Shown here: positions 22,373-33,182 of the stretch, piece after piece
How the letters are laid out: each line of letters opens with the position of its first letter
How positions within the stretch are numbered: position 1 is the stretch's first letter
Assembly: GCF_017368795.1 (NCBI RefSeq)
Contig: NZ_JAFNLL010000007.1
Location: 1 to 64,000, forward strand
Length of the DNA stretch: 64,000 nt
Direction: 5' to 3'
Source of the DNA: Arthrobacter cavernae
Lineage (GTDB): Bacteria; Actinomycetota; Actinomycetes; Actinomycetales; Micrococcaceae
The notes under the pieces: model-generated
Told to the model about the DNA's origin: nothing
The model's input: the letters and a program-made list of their open reading frames with translations, nothing else
The model's database searches: none
Program-made: the position numbers and the translations under genes

Positions 22373-22413
22373 CCGACGACGGCGGCCGGCGCGCGCCGTC
22401 GTCGGGCGCTTTT
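22373..22413 (+). terminator. rpoC terminator, second hairpin
   Basis: CCGACGACGGCG (22373-22384) pairs with CGCCGTCGTCGG (22394-22405), followed within a few bases by TTTT. With the hairpin at 22307 it makes a tandem terminator between rpoC and the str operon. Confidence 0.75.
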
Positions 22414-22421
22414 ACACCCGA

Positions 22422-22451
22422 TTAAGGCCTCAGATCAAGCCATGCTAGAAT
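22422..22451 (+). promoter_or_regulatory. candidate str operon promoter
   Basis: TTAAGG near 22422 and TAGAAT at 22446-22451 are spaced 18 bp; the -10 is preceded by TGC, an extended -10 pattern. Start of transcription would be about 240 nt before rpsL. Confidence 0.45.
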
Positions 22452-22696
22452 TTTGGTAATTGTTTTGTGTGGCAGTGGATGAAGGCCGCCGCAGCATCAT
22501 TTCGGTTTTGTTCTCATGATGCTGGGTGGAGCCTGTTTCCGGGTTGCGGGCTACGTGCGCAACGAATGCCGCACTTTTGCACGCCCACGAGTCCTTCTGG
22601 ACCCGAAAGCCGCATGGACAACGCCAAAGCTCCCACGCACCTCCGGACTGACGTCCGGGCGCGGGGGCAGAGATCAAACCAACGGAGAACACGAAA

Positions 22697-23071
22697 GTGC
22701 CTACGATTAACCAGCTGGTCCGCAAGGGCCGCACGCCGAAGGTCTCCAAGACCAAGGCTCCTGCGCTTAAGGGCAGCCCGATGCGCCGCGGTGTTTGCAC
22801 CCGCGTTTACACCACCACCCCGAAGAAGCCGAACTCGGCTCTGCGTAAGGTCGCACGTGTGCGCCTCGCCGGTGGCGTTGAAGTAACCGCCTACATCCCC
22901 GGTGTTGGCCACAACCTCCAGGAGCACTCCATTGTGCTCGTTCGCGGTGGTCGTGTGAAGGACCTCCCGGGTGTCCGCTACAAGATCGTCCGTGGCGCGC
23001 TCGACACCCAGGGTGTCAAGAACCGCAAGCAGGCCCGCAGCCGTTACGGCGCAAAGATGGAGAAGAAGTAA
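22697..23071 (+). CDS. rpsL: 30S ribosomal protein S12
   Basis: A 124-residue S12, a decoding-centre protein. The streptomycin-relevant loops [19 protein letters not shown] (K43 region) and [11 protein letters not shown] (K88 region) carry wild-type residues, so no classical resistance substitution is present. GTG start at 22697 after GGAGAA. It is the first gene of the str operon (rpsL-rpsG-fusA-tuf), with rpsG starting one base after its stop. Confidence 0.97.
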   Translation: MPTINQLVRKGRTPKVSKTKAPALKGSPMRRGVCTRVYTTTPKKPNSALRKVARVRLAGGVEVTAYIPGVGHNLQEHSIVLVRGGRVKDLPGVRYKIVRGALDTQGVKNRKQARSRYGAKMEKK

Positions 23072-23072
23072 T

Positions 23073-23543
23073 ATGCCTCGCAAGGGTCCGGCCCCGAAGC
23101 GGCCGCTAGTTTCCGATCCCGTTTACGGCTCCCCCTTGGTCACCCAGCTGATCAACAAGGTCCTGATTGACGGCAAGAAGTCCACTGCAGAGCGCATCGT
23201 TTACGGCGCACTCGAAGGTGCACGTGCCAAGTCCGGCGGCGACCCCGTTGCAGCCCTCAAGAAGGCCATGGACAACGTCAAGCCTTCCCTCGAGGTCCGC
23301 TCCCGCCGTGTCGGTGGCGCCACCTACCAGGTTCCGGTTGAGGTCAAGCCGGGCCGCTCCACCGCCCTCGCCCTGCGTTGGCTCGTGGGCTACTCGAAGG
23401 CCCGCCGCGAGAAGACCATGACCGAGCGCCTCCAGAACGAAATCCTGGATGCCTCGAACGGTCTCGGTGCCGCTGTGAAGCGTCGCGAAGACACCCACAA
23501 GATGGCCGAGTCGAACAAGGCCTTCGCACACTACCGCTGGTAA
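23073..23543 (+). CDS. rpsG: 30S ribosomal protein S7
   Basis: A 156-residue S7, the primary binder of the 16S rRNA 3' major domain. The start [10 protein letters not shown] and the block [16 protein letters not shown] are diagnostic. It begins one base past the rpsL stop, implying translational coupling. An in-frame upstream extension overlapping rpsL was rejected because it lacks a ribosome binding site and family support. Confidence 0.97.
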   Translation: MPRKGPAPKRPLVSDPVYGSPLVTQLINKVLIDGKKSTAERIVYGALEGARAKSGGDPVAALKKAMDNVKPSLEVRSRRVGGATYQVPVEVKPGRSTALALRWLVGYSKARREKTMTERLQNEILDASNGLGAAVKRREDTHKMAESNKAFAHYRW

Positions 23544-23612
23544 AAACTTTCCGGACGCCGCCGGCTCATTGAGCCGGCGGCGAACGTGTAGTCCATCCGA
23601 AAGGGAGACACC

Positions 23613-25727
23613 GTGGCACAGGACGTGCTTACCGACCTTAACAAGGTCCGCAACATTGGCATCATGGCCCACATCGATGCCGGCAAGACCACCACTACCG
23701 AGCGCATCCTGTTCTACACGGGTGTGAACCACAAGATCGGCGAAACGCACGACGGCGCTTCGACGACTGACTGGATGGAACAGGAAAAGGAACGCGGCAT
23801 CACCATCACGTCTGCCGCCGTGACCTGCTTCTGGGACAAGAACCAGATCAACATCATCGACACCCCGGGGCACGTTGACTTCACCGTTGAGGTAGAGCGC
23901 TCCCTGCGCGTCCTCGACGGCGCAGTTGCTGTCTTCGACGGCAAGGAAGGCGTGGAGCCGCAGTCCGAGACTGTCTGGCGCCAGGCTGACAAGTACAACG
24001 TTCCCCGCATCTGCTTCGTCAACAAGATGGACAAGCTCGGTGCAGACTTCTACTTCACCGTAGACACCATCATCAGCCGCCTCGGCGCCAAGCCGCTGGT
24101 TCTCCAGCTGCCGATCGGTGCAGAGAACGACTTCATCGGCGTCGTGGATCTCCTCGAGATGCGCGCACTGGTGTGGCCGGGCGATGCCAAGGGTGACGTC
24201 ACCATGGGTGCCAAGTACGAGGTCCAGGAGATCCCCGCCGATCTCCAGGCCAAGGCTGTGGAATACCGTGCGCAGCTCGTTGAGACTGTTGCCGAGGCTT
24301 CCGAAGAGCTCATGGAGAAGTACCTCGAAGGTGAAGAACTCACCGTTGAGGAACTCAAGGCCGGCATCCGCAAGATGACGATCAACTCCGAGGTCTACCC
24401 GGTTCTGTGTGGTTCTGCCTTCAAGAACCGCGGCGTGCAGCCGATGCTGGACGCTGTGGTCGACTTCCTGCCGAACCCGCTCGACGTCCCGCCGATGATC
24501 GGTCACGATCCGCGCGACGAAGAGAAGGAGCTCACCCGCAAGCCTGCTGCCGACGAGCCGTTCTCGGCCCTCGCCTTCAAGATCGCTGCGCACCCGTTCT
24601 TCGGCCAGCTCACCTTCATCCGCGTGTACTCCGGTCACGTGGAAGCGGGTGCCCAGGTGGCCAACTCCACCAAGGGCAAGAAGGAGCGCATCGGCAAGCT
24701 GTTCCAGATGCACGCCAACAAGGAAATGCCCGTCGAGGGCGCTACCGCCGGCCACATCTACGCAGCCATCGGCCTGAAGGACACCACCACGGGTGACACC
24801 CTGTGTGATGCCACCAACCAGATCGTGCTTGAGTCGATGAGCTTCCCGGCACCGGTTATCTCCGTTGCCATCGAGCCCAACACCAAGGGTGACCAGGAGA
24901 AGCTCTCCACGGCCATCCAGAAGCTCTCCGCTGAGGACCCGACCTTCCAGGTCTCCCTCAACGAAGACACGGGCCAGACCATCATCGCCGGCATGGGCGA
25001 GCTCCACCTGGACATCCTGGTGGACCGCATGCGCCGCGAATTCAAGGTCGAGGCAAACGTTGGCAAGCCGCAGGTTGCTTACCGCGAAACGATCAAGCGC
25101 ACTGTTGAGCGTCTTGACTACACGCACAAGAAGCAGACCGGTGGTTCGGGCCAGTTCGCAAAGATCCAGATCGCGATCGAGCCGATGGACACTTCCGAAG
25201 GCGAGATGTACGAGTTCGTGAACAAGGTCACCGGTGGCCGCGTTCCGCGCGAATACATCCCTTCCGTTGACGCTGGTATCCAGGATGCACTGAACGACGG
25301 CGTCCTGGCCGGCTACCCGGTTGTCGGTATCCGCGCCACGCTGATCGACGGCGCGTCGCACGATGTTGACTCCTCGGAAATGGCGTTCAAGATCGCCGGC
25401 CGTATGGCTTTCAAGGAAGCCGCACGCAAGGCGAGTCCGGTTCTGCTCGAACCGCTGATGGATGTTGAGGTCCGCACCCCTGAGGAATACATGGGTGAAG
25501 TTATCGGTGACCTGAACGCCCGCCGTGGCCAGATGCAGTCCATGGAGGACGCAGCAGGTGTCAAGGTTATCCGTGCACACGTTCCGCTGTCCGGCATGTT
25601 CGGCTACATTGGTGACCTGCGTTCGAAGACCCAGGGCCGCGCTGTGTACTCCATGACGTTCAACAGCTACGCAGAGGTCCCGAAGGCAGTAGCCGACGAG
25701 ATCATCCAGAAGACCCGCGGCGAATAG
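23613..25727 (+). CDS. fusA: translation elongation factor G
   Basis: A 704-residue EF-G, the GTPase that drives translocation and, with RRF, ribosome recycling. G1 is [20 protein letters not shown]3 [16 protein letters not shown] and G4 [10 protein letters not shown]. Domain IV contains [16 protein letters not shown] and the domain V end YGDL-type region is intact ([15 protein letters not shown]). GTG start at 23613 with GGGAG upstream. This is the single bacterial-type copy expected in the str operon. Confidence 0.97.
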   Translation: MAQDVLTDLNKVRNIGIMAHIDAGKTTTTERILFYTGVNHKIGETHDGASTTDWMEQEKERGITITSAAVTCFWDKNQINIIDTPGHVDFTVEVERSLRVLDGAVAVFDGKEGVEPQSETVWRQADKYNVPRICFVNKMDKLGADFYFTVDTIISRLGAKPLVLQLPIGAENDFIGVVDLLEMRALVWPGDAKGDVTMGAKYEVQEIPADLQAKAVEYRAQLVETVAEASEELMEKYLEGEELTVEELKAGIRKMTINSEVYPVLCGSAFKNRGVQPMLDAVVDFLPNPLDVPPMIGHDPRDEEKELTRKPAADEPFSALAFKIAAHPFFGQLTFIRVYSGHVEAGAQVANSTKGKKERIGKLFQMHANKEMPVEGATAGHIYAAIGLKDTTTGDTLCDATNQIVLESMSFPAPVISVAIEPNTKGDQEKLSTAIQKLSAEDPTFQVSLNEDTGQTIIAGMGELHLDILVDRMRREFKVEANVGKPQVAYRETIKRTVERLDYTHKKQTGGSGQFAKIQIAIEPMDTSEGEMYEFVNKVTGGRVPREYIPSVDAGIQDALNDGVLAGYPVVGIRATLIDGASHDVDSSEMAFKIAGRMAFKEAARKASPVLLEPLMDVEVRTPEEYMGEVIGDLNARRGQMQSMEDAAGVKVIRAHVPLSGMFGYIGDLRSKTQGRAVYSMTFNSYAEVPKAVADEIIQKTRGE

Positions 25728-25787
25728 TCCTTACGGACTTTCACAGCGAGCAACTTGGGTGAGGTTCTGACACCAGAACAGCACCTT

Positions 25788-25835
25788 GTGCAGGTGGCCG
25801 GTTCCCGGTCCTGACCGGATTTCGGCCACCTGCAC
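25788..25835 (+). terminator. large hairpin between fusA and tuf
   Basis: GTGCAGGTGGCCG (25788-25800) pairs with CGGCCACCTGCAC (25823-25835). The enclosed loop has a smaller CCGGTC/GACCGG stem. No U-tract follows. It may partially terminate or protect the fusA transcript before tuf, which EF-Tu's greater abundance would make sensible; this is inference. Confidence 0.55.
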
Positions 25836-25877
25836 GAACAGGCTCTAGGGACTAGTATTGGTTCCTGAATCTGCAAT

Positions 25878-25907
25878 TTCACCAAATCCAAAGCCCCCAA
25901 GTAGACT
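25878..25907 (+). promoter_or_regulatory. candidate tuf-specific promoter
   Basis: TTCACC at 25878-25883 and TAGACT at 25902-25907 are spaced 18 bp, about 70 bp before tuf. The -10 is identical to the one assigned upstream of tRNA-Trp. Identified by eye. Confidence 0.4.
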
Positions 25908-25976
25908 TGCTGGAGTTTCTGCCGCGAAAAGCGCGGCCGAGGAGCAACTCACTTGAAATCGTTCTAGGAGGAACCT

Positions 25977-27167
25977 GTGGCAAAGGCAAAGTTCGAGCGG
26001 ACTAAGCCGCACGTCAACATCGGCACCATTGGTCACGTTGACCACGGTAAGACGACGCTGACTGCCGCCATTTCCAAGGTGCTGTACGACAAGTACCCGA
26101 CTCTCAACGAGCAGCGCGACTTCGCGTCGATTGACTCTGCTCCGGAAGAGCGCCAGCGTGGTATCACGATCAACATTTCCCACGTTGAGTACCAGACCGA
26201 GAAGCGCCACTACGCACACGTAGACGCTCCGGGTCACGCTGACTACATCAAGAACATGATCACCGGTGCTGCACAGATGGACGGTGCAATCCTCGTGGTT
26301 GCCGCCACTGACGGCCCGATGGCCCAGACCCGCGAGCACGTTCTGCTCGCCCGCCAGGTTGGCGTTCCCTACCTGCTGGTTGCGCTGAACAAGTCGGACA
26401 TGGTTGAAGACGAAGAGCTCCTCGACCTCGTTGAAATGGAAGTCCGTGAGCTGCTCAGCGCTCAGGGCTTCGATGGCGACGAAGCTCCGGTTGTTCGCGT
26501 TTCCGGTCTGAAGGCTCTCGAAGGCGACCCCATCTGGGTCAAGTCCGTCGAGGACCTCATGGAAGCTGTCGACGAGTCCGTTCCGGACCCCGTACGTGAC
26601 CGCGACAAGCCGTTCCTGATGCCGATCGAAGACGTCTTCACGATCACCGGCCGTGGCACCGTTGTTACGGGCCGCGCCGAGCGCGGTACCCTTGCGATCA
26701 ACTCTGAAGTTGAAATCGTTGGTATCCGTCCGGTCCAGAAGACCACCGTTACCGGTATCGAGATGTTCCACAAGCAGCTCGACGAAGCATGGGCCGGCGA
26801 GAACTGTGGCCTCCTGCTCCGCGGTCTGAAGCGCGACGACGTCGAGCGTGGCCAGGTTGTTGTCAAGCCGGGTTCCATCACCCCGCACACCGACTTCGAG
26901 GCCAACGTCTACATCCTGTCCAAGGATGAAGGCGGACGTCACAACCCGTTCTACTCGAACTACCGCCCGCAGTTCTACTTCCGTACGACGGACGTCACCG
27001 GCGTTATCACCCTGCCGGAAGGCACGGAAATGGTTATGCCCGGCGACAACACTGAGATGACCGTTGCGCTCATCCAGCCGATCGCAATGGAAGAGGGCCT
27101 CGGCTTCGCTATCCGCGAAGGCGGCCGCACCGTTGGTTCGGGACGTGTCACCAAGATCATCAAGTAG
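25977..27167 (+). CDS. tuf: translation elongation factor Tu
   Basis: A 396-residue EF-Tu that delivers aminoacyl-tRNA to the ribosome. G1 is [15 protein letters not shown]3 [13 protein letters not shown] and G4 NKSDMVED; the switch I region [12 protein letters not shown] is intact. Domain 2 starts near the [13 protein letters not shown] block. GTG start at 25977 follows an ideal AGGAGG. A 249-bp gap with a large hairpin and a candidate promoter separates it from fusA, so it may be transcribed both with and apart from the str operon. Confidence 0.97.
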   Translation: MAKAKFERTKPHVNIGTIGHVDHGKTTLTAAISKVLYDKYPTLNEQRDFASIDSAPEERQRGITINISHVEYQTEKRHYAHVDAPGHADYIKNMITGAAQMDGAILVVAATDGPMAQTREHVLLARQVGVPYLLVALNKSDMVEDEELLDLVEMEVRELLSAQGFDGDEAPVVRVSGLKALEGDPIWVKSVEDLMEAVDESVPDPVRDRDKPFLMPIEDVFTITGRGTVVTGRAERGTLAINSEVEIVGIRPVQKTTVTGIEMFHKQLDEAWAGENCGLLLRGLKRDDVERGQVVVKPGSITPHTDFEANVYILSKDEGGRHNPFYSNYRPQFYFRTTDVTGVITLPEGTEMVMPGDNTEMTVALIQPIAMEEGLGFAIREGGRTVGSGRVTKIIK

Positions 27168-27221
27168 TTTCTGCTTGTAGATCGGTGAAGGACCGGCTGC
27201 CTGGCAGACGGTAACAAGCCA

Positions 27222-27261
27222 AAAGAAGGACCCCGCCACCTATGTGGCGGGGTCCTTCTTT
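27222..27261 (+). terminator. tuf terminator
   Basis: A 17-bp perfect stem (AAGAAGGACCCCGCCAC at 27223-27239 with its complement at 27244-27260), loop CTAT, ending in TTT. It closes the str operon. Confidence 0.9.
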
Positions 27262-27336
27262 GCTACGATTAATCAATCGAATGGATTAATGGTGGGCGGC
27301 GGATGCGCCCGGCACCAGCGGAACAGGGGAGCTGGC

Positions 27337-30300
27337 ATGCAGGGGTTCATGACCGCAATGATCACGATAATGTTCGTGGTGGCCATTGCCCTGGTGGGCT
27401 TTGCCGCCGGTGTCACGCGCGGACGGAAGGAACGTGGGAGCCACGAAGCGGCGCGGCTGGTGCGTGGCAACAGCACGGGCGACGCCGGGGCCTATCGTGC
27501 CGGCTATCTGGCCGGTCACCTGGCCGGTTGGCGTGACGCCGCTGCACACGAAGACCCACGCACTGTCCCGGCCGCGGGGGCGCCCGCGTGGCTGCCCCGC
27601 CCGTCCAGCCCGGTCCAGGTCAGTGCGGTGCGCGCCCCCAGCCCAGTGGCTCGCCCCATTCTCCCGGCGCAGCCCGTGCAGCCGGCGGTGGCGTCCTCCC
27701 CACACCCGTCGACGCAGCCAGCCCAGCAGCTCCCACCCGAGGTGCTGCTCGCCGAGCAGGCTGCCCGGCGGGAGAAACGGGACAGACAGAACATCAATGT
27801 CACGCTGTACGTGGCCAGCCTTCTGCTCGTGGCCGCTGCGGCCCTTTTCATCGGCAGTAGCCTTCCGGCGGTCCTGAGGTTTGCAGGGGTCTGGACGATC
27901 ACCGCGGTCTTCTATGCGGGCGGGTTCGTGCTCCATGCCAAGGCGCCCAGGCTGAAGCCCGCCGCCGTCGCCTTCGCCGGAACGGGGCTTGCGCTGATTC
28001 CCGTAACCGGCCTGGCGATGTACAACTTTGCGCTCCAGGACGGACCCGCGGCCTGGCTGGTGACCTCCGCTGTGGGCACGGCGGCCTATGTTGTGGCGGC
28101 AGTGCGGCTGGACAGCCGGGTCCTGGCGTTCCTGTCACTGAGTTTCCTCGTCTCCACAGCCTGGTCAGGCGTGTCCATGTTGGGCGGTGCCCTGGTCTGG
28201 TACTTCGCATCCCTGATCGGCCTCGCCGTGCTCCTGACATTGGCGAACCTGGCCAGGCCAAGGTGGCTTCCACCCGTCTATGTGAAACCGCTGCTGGTCC
28301 TGCATCCCTTCGTCGTTCCTTTCGTGGCGCTTGCGGCCACCTTCGTCCCGCGGTACCTCCGGCCGGGGGAGTACACCATGCTCATGGCGGTGAGCGCGCT
28401 CTACTTCGGTGTGATGGCACTCCCTCCCCGGAACACCTTCCGTCTCCAGCAGTTCCATGCGGCCAGAGCCGCGTCCACCCTTGCCGTCATGGCGGGCGTG
28501 AACGATTCGGGGGCGGAACTTGCCTACGTGCTGCTGGCCGGCCTGGTGCTGCTGGCAGCCCAGTCCTTGGGCGTTGCGTTTGGCGCACAGTACCTTTCGC
28601 GCTGGTTCCCGGCAGGCAACAGCGTTCAGCCGGGCAGGCGCTGGTGGACAGACGGGCTCCTGTGCTTCGGCCTTCAGCTGGCGCTGACCGTTGTCACGGC
28701 CGCCGTCGTTCTCCTCAACGAGGCGCAGTTGCCCGTGGGGATGCCATTGTTCCTGACGCTCGGTGCCGGACTGCTGCTCGCCTGGAAGCTGGGGAAGCAG
28801 GGGCTCTTGGCTGAGTGGCTTCCTGTGACGGCCCTTGTGGTGGCCGTGCCCTTCGTCCATGAACTGGGAGGATGGGCGGCGGCGGCGCTGCTGGCCGCCG
28901 GCGGGGCGTACTGGCTGCTGCGGGCCGTGTGGTCCGGGGGACCCTTGCGCAGGGTCTTTGTCCTTGCGGGCCGGCTGGGCCTGACGCTGGCTGTCCCGGC
29001 CGTGGCCACCGGAGTGTTGCCGGACGCCCTTGACCGTTCCGCGTGGGTGCTGGCTGCTTTCGTGGCGGCCGTGACTGGCCAGTTGCTGCTGGAGGCGGGG
29101 CTGATCCGCGCCGGAATTCGGACCTTGGCGCCGCGGCTTAGCCTCGCGGTGTTTGCGGGGGCCGGAATGGCGGCACTGCCCCTGGTCCTCCTTGCCGAAC
29201 GCGCGCCGGGGCACCACTTGGCGGCAACTGCCCTTGTGGTCCATGTGCTGGCGGCTGCGGCGGCTGGCTGGATCCTCTTCCCATGGGCCGCCGGACGTGT
29301 TTCGAGCCGGCCCGGCGCTCTGCTGGCGCCAGCCTCCCTGGCCTGGGGAGGGGTCCTGTCCTTTGCAGGGGTGTCGCTCGCGCTGGGCAACACGGTGCTC
29401 CTCGTCGGCCTGTTGTATTTCGCCGCTCAGGGCCTGCGTCCAGCGGGAACCCCGGGCCGCCGCGGTCACTGGTGGGCGGCCCGCGGAGTGGCCACCGTCC
29501 TTGCCGGCACAGGCTATCTGCAATTGCTGGGGGACGGCGGCGGCCTGGTGCTGGCGGGCGAAGAACTCAGCCTTGCCGCCGTGGCCTTCCTTGCCCTGGC
29601 CCTGCAGATGATTCCCTCACTCGTGGCTGCAGTCCGGGGACACAACCGCAGCCTGGCGGCCATCGACGCCGCCGTGGTGCTGCCATTCATGGGTGCTGCC
29701 GCCGCCGTCGTGAGCCTGTCCGGGCGGTACGCTTCCGGGCCGTACTTGTCCGGCGTGACAGCGGAAAGCTGGCAGGCGGGTGCGGCCGCGATCGTCATGG
29801 CGGCATCGGCGGTGGCCGCCGGGTACCTGCTCAGGCGGGAACAGTTTACGGCTGTCTTCGCGCCGGCGGCGCTGCTCCTCCTGCTGGTGCTGCGTGGCGG
29901 CCACATCCACGACGTCGAGATCCTGCTCGGATCTTCGCGGCGTTCTGCGTGGCCATGGTGCCGGCGGCGCCGGGCCGGACGGCGAAGGGACTCTACTTCA
30001 TCGCCGCCCGGATCCTCACGGCGGCCCTCGCCGCCGTCCTGGCGCATGACGTGTCGGCCTCCGCCGCCGTGGTGTCCCTGACGTTCGCCGGCGTCTTCGT
30101 CCTGCAGCACATCATCCGATGGCTCATGCGGGCGCGGCTGGAGGACATCCCTTTCCAGCAGGCCGCCGTGTGGGTGACGCTTGCTGCCCAGGCCGTACTC
30201 CCGGCGGCGTATCTGCTGCAGCCCGCAACCGACGGCGGCGGCCGCTGGGTTCTGCTGCTGGAGCTCATGCTCCTGCTGGTCTCGGCCGTGGTGGCCCGCC

Positions 30301-31457
30301 GGCTGTTCGTGGCACGGGGAGCCGAGTACTTGGCCATTCCGGCCGTGATCGCGGTGATGGTGGCTGCCGGACCCGAGCTGTCATTCCGGGCCGGCACCTG
30401 GCTGACAGAACCCCTCCTGGGCCGGGATGCCGTGCCGTTGTCCTTGTTGGCACTGTCCCTGCTGGTGACGGCCGCCCGGCTTCGTTTCCGCCCAGGAAGC
30501 GGAAACCTTGAGCGCTGGTATTGGCTGTCCGCGGCCTTTGGCTTCGCGGGGGCAGGCGTGCTGCTGTCGCTTGAGGGAGCACAAGGCATCATCGGGTTGG
30601 CGGTCCTCGTGCTGGCCGCCGTTGGCTTCGCCGCCTCCCACATCGAGCGCCTCCCGGGGTTCTATCCTCCGGCCGCAGCCGCGGGCCTCCTGGGCTCCAC
30701 AGTGGCGGCCGACGGTGCCTTCGGCGATGGAACGTCCCCCTGGCTCGCCTTCCTCCCGTGGCTTGTTGGCTGCGCCGGTTTCGCCGCCGTGCTCTATGTT
30801 CTGCGGTGGTCCTTTGCGTCCGCCGTCGGGAGGCAGCCGTTGCGCCGGACCTCCCTCGCTGCGGCGGTGGGTACGGGCTTTGCGGCGGCTGCTGCCGCCG
30901 GCCTGCTGCGCGATGAAACTGCCCTGGCAGGCGCCGGCCTGCTGGTCATGGCCGCCACCGTGGCTGTCCTTGAAACGCCCCGGGCCATGCACTGGGCCGT
31001 GGCCGAGATCGCCGCCGTGGCCGTACTCGCCGCGCTGCAGCGGGCCGTCCTCTTCACCCACGGTTCCAAGCCGGAGATGTTCTGGGTGCTGCAGTGGTTT
31101 GTTGTCCTGGGGGCCGTTGTGGCAGGGCTGCGCTATATGTTCGGGAGCGGCCTGGACGGCCGGGTCCGGCTGGGCATTGCTGCGGGCCTGCTGTCCCTGA
31201 ACAGCGCCTCCACTGCCATTTCGGGGACCGTGCCGCAGCAGCTGTGGGTGCTCGTGGCCCATGCATTGTTGCTGATTGCCGGGCTGCTCCTGGCCGAGAG
31301 GATGTTCGTGTGGTGGGGAGCCCTGGGCGTGGCATTGAGCGTCATGTGGGCCCTGCGCTCCTACGCGTATGCCATGCTCGCCGTGATCGCCCTGGGGTTG
31401 ATCGCCTTTGCCGTCTGGCGCCTCAACCGCAGCAAGCCGCCGGCGCCGCTGCCCTGA
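27337..31457 (+). pseudogene. giant polytopic membrane protein, broken by a one-base frameshift
   Basis: Two reading frames join into about 1373 residues if one base is restored near 29929-29930, where CTCGGATC would read CTCGGGATC; the joined junction EILL-x-IFAAFCVAM is then continuous. As it stands the first frame stops at 30081 after a garbled Arg/Pro-rich tail. The protein starts at ATG 27337 (AGGGGAG upstream) with a TM signal-anchor, a Pro/Gln-rich linker, then block NINVTLYVASLLLVAAAALF and more than twenty hydrophobic helices. It resembles the large actinobacterial membrane proteins of the SCO7613 type, whose function I do not know. A sequencing error is as possible as real decay. 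Confidence 0.72.
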
Positions 31458-31487
31458 TACGGTTGCCTTCGAAGAGAGGAGCAAAGC

Positions 31488-31613
31488 ATGGAATTCCTGG
31501 TTTTTCTGGTGATTGCGGCGGCCGTGGTTGTGGCCGTTCTGTGGGGCAGGAAGTATTTCCGCAAGGAAATCGACCGCGCCAAGCGCATCAACCGCGCCAA
31601 CAAGGACAAATAG
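31488..31613 (+). CDS. 41-residue single-TM peptide
   Basis: A small gene with a good Shine-Dalgarno sequence (AGAGGAG, 31475-31481) and ATG at 31488. The product begins MEFLVFLVIAAAVVVAVLWG, one TM helix, then a strongly basic cytoplasmic tail rich in Arg/Lys/Asn. It starts 30 bp after the giant membrane protein and may be co-transcribed with it. I do not recognise the family. Its stop codon lies in the first unit of a four-unit tandem repeat. Confidence 0.68.
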   Translation: MEFLVFLVIAAAVVVAVLWGRKYFRKEIDRAKRINRANKDK

Positions 31614-31664
31614 TCCAAAGACAAGTAGCCCACACACAAATAGCCACCGGGCAAATAGCCTAGG
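31605..31664 (+). repeat. four 15-bp tandem repeats carrying in-frame TAG stops
   Basis: Units start at 31605, 31620, 31635 and 31650, with consensus approximately GACAAATAGCCCACA (first-unit start GACAAATAG). Because the unit is 15 bp, every TAG (31611, 31626, 31641, 31656) is in the reading frame of the preceding 41-aa gene. The last unit overlaps the stop of the opposite-strand glucosidase gene. Probably slipped-strand duplication of the gene's end. Confidence 0.85.
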
Positions 31665-33087
31665 CCCGGCGGCTCCGGCACAGCGACTGGTACCAGTAGA
31701 ACGACTCCTTGGGAGTCCGCTCCAAGGTGTCAAAGTCCACGTGCACCAGGCCGAAGCGCTGTGAATACCCCGCCGCCCACTCGAAGTTGTCCAGCAGGGT
31801 CCAGACGTAATAGCCCAGCAGCTCGACGTCGTGCGCAAGACCGCCGGGGCCGGTGGCCTGGAGCGCATGGCCGAGATGGTCGGCGATGTAGCCGATCCTG
31901 TTGGAGTCCTGGACCGGGCCCAGCACATGCTCCGGTTCCGGGAAGCTCGCTCCGCTCTCGGTGATGAAGATGGGCGGCAGGGCCGCACCGTACCGGTCCT
32001 TCATTTCACGTAGCAGCACGCCCAGATGGTCCGGGGCCACAGGCCAGCCAAAACCGGTGGTTTCGTACTCGGGGAAGGCAGCCAGATGGAAGGGCAGCCG
32101 CGACATGGCCGATGGCTGGCCTGCCCCGGCCTCAGCGGGGTCCCGGCCCGAGGCGACCTTCATGGGGTAGTAGTAGTTCAGCCCGTAGAAGTCCAGCGGC
32201 TGGTGGATGGTCTTCAGATCCCCGTCCGGGATGTTGCCCAGGGCCCGGAACCAGGGCCGCACGGGCAGCGGTGGTTTGGGATACCGGCCAAGAAGGATGG
32301 GATCGGCGTAGACGCGATTGAAGATCAGGTCGAATGCCTGGGCCATGAGGCGGTCGGACAGCCGTTTGCTCGCCGGACGGACCGGGGAGTGCATGTTGGA
32401 CACGCCGATCCTTCCCGCGACGCCGGCGGCCCGGAGCGCCTGGACTGCCAGTCCGTGGCCGAGGAGCTGGTAGTGGGCGGCCGGCAGGGCATCAAACAGC
32501 AGGCTGCGGCCCGGCGCATGGACGCCCACTGCGTAGCCCTGCAGCGCAACGCAAACGGGTTCATTGAGCGTGACCCACTGCTCCACGCGGTCGCCGAACC
32601 GCGCGGCGGCCGCGGCCGCGTACGCTGCGAAACGCTCCGCCGTCGTACGGTTCATCCAGCCGCCCGCATGCTCCAGCGGCAGGGGCGTGTCCCAGTGGAA
32701 GAGCGTCACCATGGGGGAGATCCCGCCCTGGAGCAGCTTGTCGATCAGGCGGTCGTAGAAGTCCAGGCCCTGCTGGTTGATGGGGCCGGTTCCGCCGGGC
32801 TGGATCCTGGGCCAGGAGAGCGAGAAGCGGTAGGAATCGACGCCGAGCTCGCGCATGAGGGCGATGTCCTCGTCAGAGCGGTTGTAATGGTCGCAGGCGA
32901 CGGCGGGAGAGTGACCGTCCACGATCGTCCCGGGCTTCTCCGCGAAGGCGTCCCAACTGGAAGGACCGCGGCCATCGGCGGTCAGGGATCCCTCGATCTG
33001 GAAAGCGGCCGCCGCGACGCCCAGCGTGAAGCCGGGATGCAGGCGGTTGGCGAGATCCTCCGCAGCTCCCGCGTTTTGGACGGTCAT
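31660..33087 (-). CDS. GH1 family beta-glucosidase
   Basis: A 475-residue glycoside hydrolase family 1 enzyme, a retaining beta-glycosidase likely acting on cellobiose or aryl/alkyl glucosides in the cytoplasm. The acid/base Glu is E166 in TLNEPVC and the nucleophile E367 in ITESGAS (the usual form is ITENG). The sugar-binding HWDTPLPLE and C-terminal DNFEWAAGYSQRFGLVHVD are present. I chose ATG 33087, preceded by AGGG, because it gives the standard N-terminus FTLGVAAAAFQIEGS. A palindromic AAGCGCTT lies about 100 bp upstream. It is the last gene before the S10 operon and transcribed away from it. Confidence 0.93.
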   Translation of the reverse strand: MTVQNAGAAEDLANRLHPGFTLGVAAAAFQIEGSLTADGRGPSSWDAFAEKPGTIVDGHSPAVACDHYNRSDEDIALMRELGVDSYRFSLSWPRIQPGGTGPINQQGLDFYDRLIDKLLQGGISPMVTLFHWDTPLPLEHAGGWMNRTTAERFAAYAAAAAARFGDRVEQWVTLNEPVCVALQGYAVGVHAPGRSLLFDALPAAHYQLLGHGLAVQALRAAGVAGRIGVSNMHSPVRPASKRLSDRLMAQAFDLIFNRVYADPILLGRYPKPPLPVRPWFRALGNIPDGDLKTIHQPLDFYGLNYYYPMKVASGRDPAEAGAGQPSAMSRLPFHLAAFPEYETTGFGWPVAPDHLGVLLREMKDRYGAALPPIFITESGASFPEPEHVLGPVQDSNRIGYIADHLGHALQATGPGGLAHDVELLGYYVWTLLDNFEWAAGYSQRFGLVHVDFDTLERTPKESFYWYQSLCRSRRA

Positions 33088-33182
33088 GTCCCTATCATCT
33101 ACGGGCCCGACGGCGGTGGCAATGGCCCCGCGGGCCCCGATTCGCATCTGCCGCCGAATTCCGGCATACTGGATGAGTTGTT

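Noticed and set aside
23106..25580. 824-codon minus-strand open frame across rpsG/fusA
   Set aside because: Antisense shadow of fusA; composition is typical of complementary-strand frames.
29929..29930. Programmed ribosomal frameshift in the giant membrane protein
   Set aside because: No X-XXY-YYZ heptamer or obvious downstream pseudoknot was seen; one missing base explains it better.
31605..31664. Four-unit repeat as a miniature CRISPR array
   Set aside because: Units are contiguous with no spacers and no cas genes are present.
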